Numbered from the stretch's first letter, positions 17,950 through 26,870 are shown. The stretch: 27,014 nucleotides of DNA from Chara braunii (GCA_003427395.1 BFEA01000022.1:1318855-1345868), one strand, 5' to 3'. The notes: a model not told the origin generated them from the sequence alone. Numbers and translations are program-made.

Positions 17950-18282
17950 GCCAACCATAACTCTCGTGAGCTCCTACGGGAGGATAGGGCCTACGTGAGG
18001 CACGACTTACCTCCACCTTGCGGGAGCTGTCACCTCCCTTCGGTGGCGTATCCCCGCCGAGCTACCAGTCAACAGTACGAAAGGTAATCAGTTGCAATCG
18101 CAGAGGTGGACCAGCCGAGGGCGTTTCTCGTACGCTGTAGCATAGGGGGTACGCGTGGTTTTACGCCTCTATTAGACCCTCACGCGAACCGACGCCTTAG
18201 GGGGCTGAGGTCCCAAGCGCGACTCGTCGTCGGTCGACTAGGACGCATCCTACACACCACACACACACCACTCTAAAGAACA
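17950..18282. other. Unassigned stretch before poly(A); no gene recognised
   Basis: It has mixed composition and no open frame or RNA gene that I can support. It ends in a CA-rich patch (18250-18272) directly before the 27-base A run, so it could be the 3' part of a retroposon. Confidence 0.35.
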
Positions 18283-18309
18283 AAAAAAAAAAAAAAAAAA
18301 AAAAAAAAA
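18283..18309 (+). repeat. Poly(A) run of 27
   Basis: An uninterrupted A run preceded by a CA-rich patch. It is compatible with the 3' tail of a retroposed sequence, but the body is not recognised and no flanking duplication was found by eye. Confidence 0.85.
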
Positions 18310-19245
18310 CATATATACCTACATGATACAGAACAAACAATGCGACAACACTCCAAGCCCCTTAGTAGCCATCCCATAACTCTCCGATGCGGAAATCGGA
18401 TAGGCGTCGCGCGCGAGACTTAGTATAAAATTGTGCGGACGCGGAACCTTCCCATATCGACTAGCAATGCATGAATACGCAAGCTTTCGTGATGATGGCG
18501 TACTATGTAGTGCCCATAATCAAGCGGTCCATCGTGGATACGAGTACCGTCTATGACACTCAAGTGTTAGACTCAAAGTATCGTGAAGGCTTACCCCTTC
18601 ACAATATTGCACGAGTGAAGGAACAGCTGTGTGGCCTCCGCGGCACCTCCCGCCTTTAGGCTGAGTGTCCCGACAGGCAGGGCAAATAGGCTTTGCGCGA
18701 GGGGTGATCCCTTCCATGCAGAGTCTAGGACCTGGGATGTCCTAGACAAGGACCTCAAATCCAAGCCTAGGACCAACGTCCGACTAAGAAATCTTTAAGG
18801 AGGACTCAACAATAAAACGGGGTTTTCTTTCCTTTCTCAATCTTAACCCCAATTAAACCCTTAAGCGTGGGCCCCTTACGTTCCGCAAACAACTAATATA
18901 AGTACATACATATACATATGTAAAGGGGAATAAGTATGTGACGATCACTTTTCACAATTACAGTGGGGCTCCTCACAACCATATATATGTGTGTGATCGC
19001 AGGCAGTCAAATCCAAAATCTGAACCGCGGAACATACATGCAATCACACCAAAGAGTCGACCAAAAGTCCACACACTATACGGAGTCAACTTCAACCAAT
19101 CTCTATACTCATACCCCTCGCTTTAGCCATGCAAGCCCCAACCTTTGTCCAACCTCCCATAATTAAATACTCAGTACCTTTGTCAAATGACCATTCAATA
19201 CAAGTCCAGGTGAAAACCTCAATAAAACAATAAAAATCACTAGGG
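18310..19245. other. No recognisable gene; contains one perfect hairpin
   Basis: Open frames here are 60-70 codons and overlap on both strands, with no recognisable domain. A 9-bp hairpin at 18723-18747 (GTCTAGGAC and GTCCTAGAC, loop CTGGGAT) is the only clear structure. Confidence 0.5.
18723..18747. repeat. Perfect 9-bp hairpin
   Basis: GTCTAGGAC pairs exactly with GTCCTAGAC around a 7-base loop CTGGGAT. Confidence 0.9.
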
Positions 19246-19356
19246 CTAAAGCCTCTTTAGGTCGAGTATTGAGGGTGAATTGGAGTTGAGTCGTAGATCG
19301 ACGAATCGACAATCGACCTGTTATCAGTGATAACAGAAGGTGATCCTTGTAGGATC
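19246..19356. repeat. Cluster of three perfect short hairpins
   Basis: CTAAAG-CCT-CTTTAG is at 19246-19260, CTGTTATC-AGT-GATAACAG at 19318-19336 and GATCCT-TGT-AGGATC at 19342-19356. All three have 3-base loops and no mismatches. Confidence 0.9.
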
Positions 19357-19539
19357 AAGTTGAATCTAGTCCTGATTTCGAATCAAGCGTTCAAGAGGAC
19401 CTGTAACACAAGACAAGCCAATCCCCAAGCTAAATCTATAAGTCCAAATCGAGAGTAATCTCCATATCACGATTTCACCAAGAATCATTCTACCAATCAT
19501 GAGTATACCCCTAAGTCAGTGCCTAATGAAAAGGTAGAC

Positions 19540-20170
19540 CTTTGGCAGAATCTCCTCTATACAGAGTGGATTGCCAGAATTGCCACCTGTCAAAATATAA
19601 TCTAACTTCTCTAAACAAAGAAAATTTCGGCAGCGCTTCCCGTAGGAAAAGTGCCTTTCCAGAATTTATAATAACTCAAATACGAAAACAACATCCAAAC
19701 TCTAATTCTGGAAAGCCAAATTTTGTCTAACTCCTTGAATTAGTAAAAATTTGGGCAGCATCTCCTTTAGAAAGGTAGACTTTCCAAATTTATACTAAGT
19801 CAGATAGGAATTCAGAAGCTAGATTTGAGTTTGACTTCAAGACAAAATTCAACTGACCCTTTAAATTTGTAGAAATTTCGGCAGTGCTTCCCGTAAAGAA
19901 AGTGTTATTCCAAGATTTATACAAAGCTAAGTTCAAAGTCTAGAAAATAACTTTGACTTTCCAAAGTCCAATTTTCTCTAACTCCTTGAAACAGTAAAAA
20001 ATTGGGCAGCGCTCCTTTTAGAAAATGAGACTACCCAGATTTTTACCAAGTCATGTACGTAATTTAGACAAACTGAGCTTTTGAAAGCCAAAATTTAACT
20101 AACTCCTTGGTTTTGCAGAAATTTCGGCATCGCTTCCCGTAGAGAAAGTGACTTACTTAAAAATGCAGAA
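19540..20170 (+). repeat. Dimeric tandem repeat (about 125 bp units, 250 bp dimers) with foldable core
   Basis: Type X cores (TTTCGGCAGCGCTTCCCGT) start at 19625, 19876 and 20119. Type Y cores (TTTGGGCAGCATCTCCTTT) start at 19749 and 20002, and a shorter Y-like unit is at 19541. X and Y alternate, giving a dimer of 243-253 bp. Most cores are flanked by complementary segments, best seen as AAATTTGG before and CCAAATTT after the Y unit at 19749. An open frame at 20148-20381 begins in the last unit and looks non-coding. Confidence 0.85.
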
Positions 20171-20427
20171 ATTGACCTACTTAAAAAAAAACTTAGCTCA
20201 GAAAATGCAGGAATTGAAACTAACTCCTATGGCTCTAGCACGTGGTGAGCACATAAAGCAACTACCTGTCAAACTGAAACTCAGACTAAGTGGTAATCTC
20301 ACTCAGTCACATGCAAGGCCAAACCACAAATGTGAGTACTCTCCCCATCCCAAAGTCATTTTATCAAACAATAGTTCATAGTCTTTCAATGATTTACCCC
20401 TTCATACCCAACTTACATAGGGCATAA

Positions 20428-21090
20428 AGCTAGACCACCCAAACTTATGGAACATGTCTAGCTCAGTCATCGAGTATACACAAACAAAGGGCACAACAAC
20501 TTTCTCTTCTTTGGGCATATGACTAGGCCACCCTAGTCACCCTGAACAGTTTAAATATCCCAGTTTTATATAATTATCTGCACTTAGTCTTCTGAGGTAG
20601 CATATAACTGAACCGATCATCTTTAGCTCAAGATTCAGTCTGCCCCTTCGTACCAGAAGTTTACTCTTAATTAGTACTCTCTTCAATTGGCGATAAGCTA
20701 TAGTCAAACCACCCAAACTTATGGAACCCTGTTTGACTAGCCTGTTCTTAGATAACATAATAATAAAGTATAACCAAGTTATAGCCGTTTGGTTCCAGCA
20801 TGTGCATGGCATTGGACCAAGACCACACAAACTTATGGAACATGTCTCGTCCTTAGCCTGGTTCATTTTCTTAAAGCCAAAGCAGGAAGAGGCTGAGCCA
20901 CCCAAACTTATGGAACATGCTCAGACGTCCTCGTTCAAAACCAAAAGAAATTGAAAGAAACCCAAAGTAAACAAGTCGACCAAGCCATCCAAACTTGTGG
21001 AACATGCTTGGTCCCTGAAAAAGTCAATCACAGTCAACCCTCACAAATCAGAGCAACCAGACCACCCAAACATATGGAACACGTCTGGTT
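20428..21090 (+). repeat. Stem-loop array with constant loop (copy 2 of SLP)
   Basis: The stems are AGCTAGAC/GTCTAGCT (20428-20463), TAGTCAAAC/GTTTGACTA (20701-20739), GGACCAAGAC/GTCTCGTCC with a mismatch and a bulge (20814-20852), CTGAGC/GCTCAG (20893-20924), GACCAAGC/GCTTGGTC (20978-21013) and AACCAGAC/GTCTGGTT (21055-21090). Each surrounds a 20-21 nt loop close to CACCCAAACTTATGGAACAT. At 20521-20538 a loop-deleted relative, GACTAGG-CCAC-CCTAGTC, keeps only the stem. A weak last unit lies near 21122-21155. Spacing is irregular, about 70-115 bp where adjacent. Confidence 0.92.
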
Positions 21091-21109
21091 CTCCAGGCAA
21101 TTAAAAGTA

Positions 21110-21675
21110 AACATAGCACGGGGCCTCCCCAAACTTATGGAGACTTCCCCAACCTTTAATTGACCCAATGAAACAAACAATACTGCCTTCCTCCCATCCT
21201 TCCCCTAGATGCAATCCCATAATCTGCTTTCAGTCAGGCAATGAAACTGAAACTGATATTGCTCATACATTCCTTTACTTAGTCTGGTTTGTGTCCTGAA
21301 AGTCAAACTGAAAGTCAAAGTAGGGATGCAAGCAATATACTTAGTCAACCATAGCAAGAAATACAGATAAGGGTTATAACCGAGTTTATAGAAGGAGATG
21401 AAAGGTTACCTCTCAGTTCCCTGCCTCCAGAATTCCCCCCGAGTTCCGTCAGAGCTCTCGCAATCGGTGGGCAAACTCCCCACAAAGTCTTGCTGCGGTC
21501 CTACGGGTTGCAATCCCGCCTGCCGCCTTCCTGTCATAACAAGATTAGACTTAGATTAAGAAGCGCAGAAGGAGGGGTTTCAGACTCTCGAGATACCGGA
21601 GGGGGACTGACTCAACTCTCAGGAGAGGGCCTTGTTGCCTTGATGCGCCTGAGGGCCCCGCAATGGCAGCCAAAA
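21110..21675. repeat. Best-conserved SLP block, copy 2
   Basis: It matches 9490-10045 almost continuously by eye, with substitutions and small indels (for example ACCTCTCAGTTCCCTGCCTC, GTCCTACGGGTTGCAAT and GCGCCTGAGGGCCCCGCAAT in both). A short minus-strand frame in it has one stop, which does not support coding. Confidence 0.85.
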
Positions 21676-23270
21676 ACACGCAGTGGTCTGCCCAAACTGA
21701 AGCCAATTGCCGACTGTTGACCTCCTAACGATCCTCCACTTCGTATCAATGCCCTCAATGATCACGATGCACACCGGAAAATATAGTGCTAACAGCTGCA
21801 GGCTAACTATATAGCATCAGCCGCAAACATAGCGACCGCGGGTAGTAAAGACGTTCGTAGCAGCATCGCACATTGATCACTGCAATCCTTCTCGCCAGCA
21901 ATACTAATCATACCAGCCGCAACACCCCTCACATAGGCCGAAATGACAGACTCGCGGAATGAAGCAGCAACAACCTACCTAGCTGCAGACTCCCCTACAC
22001 CAACCACAACCTGATTGATTTATCGCCACCAAGATACGCGCCCAAAGCTCTTCCTCCCGCTTGACTTTTGGCGCTCAGACTACCACTATACAACCCGTAG
22101 CAGTCTGTATACATGCGATACACCCTATTGACATCCGTAGCAACCACTGTGGTTCCTGAAGGTGTCGACTTCGTGGATCACCGCTAGACCAGGTACGCAC
22201 TTTTTCCTTCTCTTTCTGGCATCCTGCTGAACGGAAATGGCACCGGCATCAGACTGTCGTTTCGTGCGACTGGCTTATGCAGTCTTGTGCCGCCACTTAG
22301 CTCCCTAACTCCGCGCTCCCCACAGTTGCTCAGTGGTGAGTATCTATTCTTCCTCCCTCTCTTGCTCTATCTCTCCTTCGTCCTCTCCCTATGATAGGAT
22401 AAGCGAAATGGAGATGAAATTCCTCCGCTAGAACTACAACCAAGTGCCTTTCATAGGACGAGCGACGCACAGGCCAACAAGTAAGCCGCCAACCCCGCCG
22501 CTGGCCCCGTGATGCTTCTTCCGAGAGGCTGAGCAGAATTAGATGGATCCGACCCTGAACTACGAGTAGGTTCACTCTACTTTTACGTAGCAACAATTCC
22601 TTACCAGGCGCAGCCTATACTCCCCGCACCTTGCATCTTCGATTGTCCGGACGAGCAGGGCCAAATGGAGCCTTCCATCAATAGAACGAGCAAACATTCA
22701 AAACGAATCTCCTCTTAGACTCGGCTGGGTGCGTCGCCTACGATGAGACGAATCAAGACGGATCCCCCACTCACATACGGAAACATTCACCGTTCTTTAG
22801 GCCGGTCATACTGTGAGATCACAATGAACTCTGCAGGCTTAAGTTCGTAGGAAGTGGCTGCTTTCTCAGACGTATCAACATAGTGTGTCGTTACCTTCTT
22901 CGCTGGGATATCCAAAATGAAATGAATCTTTCACTATTTCGTAGATAGATGAGCTCACTCCCATTCGCCTCAACACAGCGCAGCCCCTTTTCTTCTTACA
23001 ATAATGAATTCTTCTGCTATTTTCTAAATCTAATTTTGTAGTCGGACTCGCCTCACTCAATAGCCACAGAATCGTACCTTCGTTAATCACGAACGGCCGA
23101 GGAACGACCGAGTCCATCGTTCTTCAGTACAACTCGACCCTTATCTCCCGCCATACCCCTGTGCAACCTCTTTCCTAGCTAGCTCCTTTTCTGCTCCCCC
23201 TTCGCCAATCTTTGTCTTCAGAATCGAGGTCGTCAGCCCCGAAAAGCCCCACTTCAAAACCTCCACTGAT
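21676..23270 (+). other. SLP copy 2 internal region; no gene recognised
   Basis: The first 500 bases have no visible relative in copy 1. Donor-like sites are at 22191 (AGGTACGC), 22331 (CAGTGGTGAGT) and 22479 (AAGTAAGC). The first two are followed by pyrimidine-rich DNA and pair with places in copy 1. Open frames of 80-90 codons on the minus strand at 22330-22596 and 22875-23117 have no known domain. Confidence 0.4.
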
Positions 23271-23280
23271 AGTTTTCACT

Positions 23281-23530
23281 AAGAAATAGGTAAGTTTCAT
23301 TATCTTCTCTCCCCGTTCTTCCTCCTCTTCGATACCATCGAGCACCTCTGTTTCTTTTCTACTCTAAAACTAACCTTCGAACTCCAAATCTGACTATAAA
23401 TCCGTGTGCGTCGGCCCCAAAAACTCCATGTAAGAGTCCTCCCATGCTTGATTTTATTGAGAATCAAGCCAGGTATACTCCCGAGTCCCTACCTACCGCC
23501 ATGGTTACCTCTTTCCTCTGCTGCGTCCTT
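23281..23530 (+). repeat. Tandem modules of about 178 bp (SLP copy 2)
   Basis: The anchors AAGAAATAGGTAAGT (23281) and GAGAATCAAGCCAGG (23459) correspond to GAGAATCGGGCG modules in copy 1. In the 23281 module the anchor has become a good donor-like AGGTAAGT. Confidence 0.65.
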
Positions 23531-23639
23531 CTTTCTCGTTCCTCATACACCTGTCACCCCTCCGCGCCTAGGCTCACTTCATTATCTCCTTCATCTTCGT
23601 TCACCTCTGCGCCATGCAGCGATCCAACATCGATAGATT

Positions 23640-24860
23640 AACGGTCGCGGACCGATATAAGCTATAGGTCGGTAACATAGACGCTAGACTTTCGCTAAAG
23701 TGTTCGCTACAACTCACATGTCAAATCAACCCGTCGCGAACAGTGGTCGGCGCTGGAATACACTCGGTTGTCGTTTTCGGCTCTCAGCCGAGCAAGAAGG
23801 CGCAACCTGGTGCTAGGCCTAAAGTGCGGGCCCAAGTGAGCAGGCCCAACACAGATCTTGGCGGCAACAACAAGCGCTCGGGTGATGAACCCCTGTCGGA
23901 TCGAGTGAGAAGGCGGCTTCACGTAACCAGGCGCATAGCCTGGGCCGCCGTCCTAACTTGCCTAGGCAGATCCCAAAAGGCTTACCCTCACCCCAGCCCC
24001 TTCATCAAGGATTCGTGGTTGGTAACCCGTAAGCCCGCAAGTGGGTTCGCCCCACTCGGCTCCTTTCTACTTGTAGGCCGAGTCGTCCACGACTCGCATA
24101 CTCATTGAACTTGCCAGCATTCAAAACATGCAGAAACCCGTAAGTTAACCAAAGGAGGCGCGATCTTAAAGCCTTCATGACGGCTTCAGAAATCGGCACC
24201 TCATCCACGTCAAGAAAAGCCGACGCATTATTGATAAAACGTCTAAATGAAAATAATAATAAGAAAAAAACCATCTAAAACTTTTAATCGCCTGAATACG
24301 ACGAAACGAGGAAAAGGAGTTGCTAGTACAGTTTCGACGCTGCTGACGATAAAACCAAGAGGGATATCCCCGCCTGACCTTCCGCGCTACTCTGATATCC
24401 TCGCGTCGTCGCCGCCTGATCTCGATCCCTGAATCCTCTTGATAAAAGTCCGATGCTATTAACCAATAATGTTAAGCCCAAGTTTGGGTCTACCTTTGAC
24501 GGACACCTAAATAAATCGATACTGCGCGCCGCGCAGATCTACCGAAACGCTTTCAAAATCACGTTGTTGTTGATGTCGTCCTCCATTCGTACGCACGAGT
24601 CACCGGTAAGCGCATCAATCAAAAGACAAAATCTTTTTAATCCTAGTTTAATCAGAACAAAAAGATATGGTCGGAGATCAGCGCCGGTTTCCACAATCAT
24701 CAAAAGCGAAAGTAATCACGCGTGCCTTACGTCTGCGCGCCCACAAACTCTCTACTCTAGTCAACCATCCAGTCAACGTAAATCATAGACACAGCCGCAC
24801 CTCGAGCGATATACCTAAACTTTAAACCAAACTTATTTCTGGCCGTTTGAAAAAACCAGG
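23640..24860. other. SLP copy 2 right part; no gene recognised
   Basis: Open frames of 60-121 codons on both strands have no recognisable domain. It holds the AAAGGAGGCGCG landmark (24151) and an AT-rich stretch at 24246-24272 before the terminal palindrome. Confidence 0.4.
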
Positions 24861-24886
24861 GCGGATACCCTTGTAAGGGTATTCGC
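24861..24886. repeat. 26-bp palindrome at the right end of SLP copy 2
   Basis: Arms GCGGATACCCTT and AAGGGTATTCGC match except one position that would be a G-U wobble in RNA, around the same central GT as at 13146-13171. The inner 18 bases are identical in both copies while the outer arm bases differ. Confidence 0.9.
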
Positions 24887-24892
24887 TCAGAC

Positions 24893-25345
24893 AGCGGGCC
24901 GTGGGGGTGCGGGGTGCGGTAGTCGAGGGTGTGGTGGTCGGGAAGCGGTGGCGGTGGTGCGGGGATCATTGCGCGGGGTCGGGGTTCTGGCGGGGTTGCG
25001 GGGCGGCGGCGGTGGCGGGGGNGCGGCGTCGGGAGTCAGGGTGCTGGGTAGCGGGCCGGGCGCCGTGGTACTATGCGGGGCTGCTGGGGGGGGTGGCGGG
25101 CGGGGTTGGCAGGGTGTGGGGGTGTCGGGCCGGGGTAGCGTGCGGGGAAGCGGGGTCGGTGTCGCGGGGTCAGCGGCCGTGGTTGCGGGGCAGGGCCGAG
25201 GGCCGTGGTGGTAGTCGGCGGGGTTCGTCGGGGTCGGGTGGTGGCGGGGGTGTACCGCCGGCGACGGTGGTCGGGCACCCCCGCCTCGGGGGTCTGGGCG
25301 TCACAACACCGCCCTGGCTTTGGGGTTGGGGATCCCTGCGTGGCA
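24893..25345 (+). repeat. Strongly G-rich tract with quadruplex potential
   Basis: About 450 bases of GGGG/GGGGG runs separated by short GT/GC spacers on the plus strand (GTGGGGGTGCGGGGTGCGG, GCTGGGGGGGGTGGCGGGCG). Overlapping open frames on both strands are a composition effect. It lies between the SLP palindrome and the leader fragment. An N is at 25022. Confidence 0.85.
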
Positions 25346-25346
25346 T

Positions 25347-26040
25347 CCTTGCTCTTAACCTTATCTACCCTCTTCGACACTTCTTACTGTGAGGATGTGT
25401 GTTTTGTCTTGAGAGTCGTCTCATGTGAGGAGTCGAGTGCGCTCAACCTTGAGATTCGGCATTGTTCACGTGGAGCATCTGGAAGGAGAGGGCATTGCCA
25501 TCTGAAGGGCCCTGGACGAAGCATCGGGTCATGGTCACCATGCCAACCCACTGGGAGTAGAGCACGCATGCTTTGCTGCTTTGCCCTTTGCCTGCTTGCT
25601 GCGCTATAGATAGGTCATGAGGGGCAGGCCAGCCCTACAGGGGAGATGAGAACCAAACGTTTATAAATAATACTGGCGGGTTACCTTCCATTGGCTGTGA
25701 TCGTCGTCCTGTTTGCAATGTTAAATAATTCTTGAGGACTTCGCGGCCGTCCTTAAACTGCCTCTTGATCAGCCTATCGGTCGGTGTAAGGCTTGCTGCA
25801 CGCGAGGGTAAACATGTTGCAGGGCTGGCCAGCTCAACATTGACTTGGGGCACAGGGGTAGGATTGCTCAGGAACGCTGACGTCAAGTGACATCAAGAAG
25901 ACCTGAGGGAGGGGTAGATTTCATGTGATAAGTTCGGGAACAATTCCACTCTGCAAACAGCGATACAAATGATTCTATTTTTATTTTGATTAGCTAGATG
26001 TACAACCATTAACACATCTGACAGACAGCATAGGTAGAAC
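25347..26040 (+). mobile_element. Ty3/gypsy leader fragment, third copy
   Basis: It matches the two other leaders in blocks 25501-25571 (GGTCATGGTCACCATGCC) and 25695-25735 (TGTGATCGTCGTCCTG). No LTR or PBS precedes it and no gag follows. Similarity begins right after the position of the GTACG donor-like site of the other copies. Confidence 0.7.
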
Positions 26041-26069
26041 CTACGTAGCACCGTGTTCGAGTTTGGAGG

Positions 26070-26128
26070 CGAACGCGAATATGTTCACCCGAACGCGAAC
26101 AAACGCCCAAAACCCTCCGAACGCGAAC
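26070..26128. repeat. Short CGAACGCGAA repeat cluster
   Basis: CGAACGCGAA occurs at 26070-26079, 26090-26099 and 26118-26127, 20 and 28 bp apart. The meaning is unknown. Confidence 0.8.
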
Positions 26129-26280
26129 ATAAAAAATATAATAAAAAAACAAAAACAAAAAAGGGCTCAGAAAAATCTGAAAAACATATATGTTATGTAA
26201 AATAACAATGTAAGCAACTTTTGCCTTGGAGTCATTTTCAAATTCGTAGCCAATCATGAGTTAAAAATCAAAACCCAAAA

Positions 26281-26302
26281 AATATATATATATCTATATA
26301 TA
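26281..26302. repeat. AT-rich simple repeat
   Basis: TATATATATATC and CTATATATA runs lie directly before the 26316-26357 inverted repeat. Confidence 0.8.
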
Positions 26303-26315
26303 CAGGGTCACCAGT

Positions 26316-26357
26316 CCGTACGTACGGAGGTCCCCGGGCAGACCTCCATACGTACGG
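26316..26357. repeat. Inverted repeat with 17-bp arms
   Basis: CCGTACGTACGGAGGTC and GACCTCCATACGTACGG pair with one mismatch around the 8-base loop CCCGGGCA. The left arm itself contains the self-complementary CCGTACGTACGG. Confidence 0.92.
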
Positions 26358-26424
26358 GCGTTCAGGGTCCGTACAGGGTCCGAACCCGACGGCGTTCGAC
26401 CCCCGCCAAAAAGAACTTCGGGGC

Positions 26425-26765
26425 CTAAAAATAATAATTTTTCTTTGAATTTGTTTTGTGCGTTTTGTATGACGTGAGGTACATGCCTATACATTTTCAA
26501 GTCATTTCCTGCAGCCAAATAAAAATTAAAAATCTCCAAAGTTGGCGGTGTCAAAACGTGCTCGCCCTGGTTTGTTTTCACTCTTTACTTTTTGTTTTCA
26601 CTTTAGTTCGAGGTCTAAACAATTTTATTATTTTTTGAAACTTTTTTAGTGGGTTTTACATTATGTGAAGTACACATCTGTAAATTTTCAGGTCATTTAG
26701 CTATGCCAAAAAAAAATGAAAAATCGCCAAAGATGGCGGTGTCGAAAAGGTGCTAGCACACTCGC
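26425..26765. repeat. Tandem dimer of about 190 bp units
   Basis: ACGTGAGGTACATGCCTATA (26472) matches ATGTGAAGTACACATCTGTA (26663), and CCAAAGTTGGCGGTGTC (near 26537) matches CCAAAGATGGCGGTGTC (near 26727). The offset is about 191 bp. Units are AT-rich with a GC-rich GGCGGTGTC patch. Confidence 0.8.
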
Positions 26766-26870
26766 TAAATTTAATTTTAATTTAATTTTTATGATTTTTA
26801 TTATTAGTATTTTTTTTTCGTATTTTATTTTTATTTCAAATTTGGTAAGGAATTTGGATGTAATGCTCAG
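26766..26870. other. AT-rich spacer; nothing recognised
   Basis: A/T runs leading up to the LTR start at 26871. No polypurine tract precedes the LTR, so this LTR may be a 5' or a solo LTR. Confidence 0.6.

Larger units (their letters stand above)
20428..24886. repeat. SLP dispersed repeat, copy 2 (about 4.1-4.5 kb)
   Basis: It is colinear with 9189-13171. Landmarks are TTCCAGCATGTG (20793), the stem-loop array, the conserved block 21110-21675, donor-like sites with pyrimidine tracts (22191, 22331), CAACCCCGC (near 22489), ATCAATAGAACGAGCAAA (22676), modules (23281, 23459), AAAGGAGGCGCG (24151), an AT-rich stretch (24246-24272) and the palindrome 24861-24886. It extends further left than copy 1, with extra stem-loops at 20428, 20521 and 20701, because copy 1 is cut by an LTR. 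Similarity by eye is strong over 20860-21670 and patchy after that. No gene is recognised in it. Confidence 0.75.

Noticed and set aside
20428-21090. CRISPR array
   Set aside because: The repeated part is a hairpin loop with changing stems, spacing is irregular, there are no cas genes, and the setting is eukaryotic.
9189-24886. SLP copies as the two LTRs of one giant retrotransposon
   Set aside because: The copies are strongly diverged with many indels, no PBS or PPT is seen at their inner edges, and the enclosed pol fragment belongs to the Ty3/gypsy family with its own 1-kb LTR.
24901-25392. Gly/Arg-rich open frames on the plus strand and Pro/Arg-rich frame on the minus strand
   Set aside because: Both strands are open because the DNA is G-rich and stop-poor.
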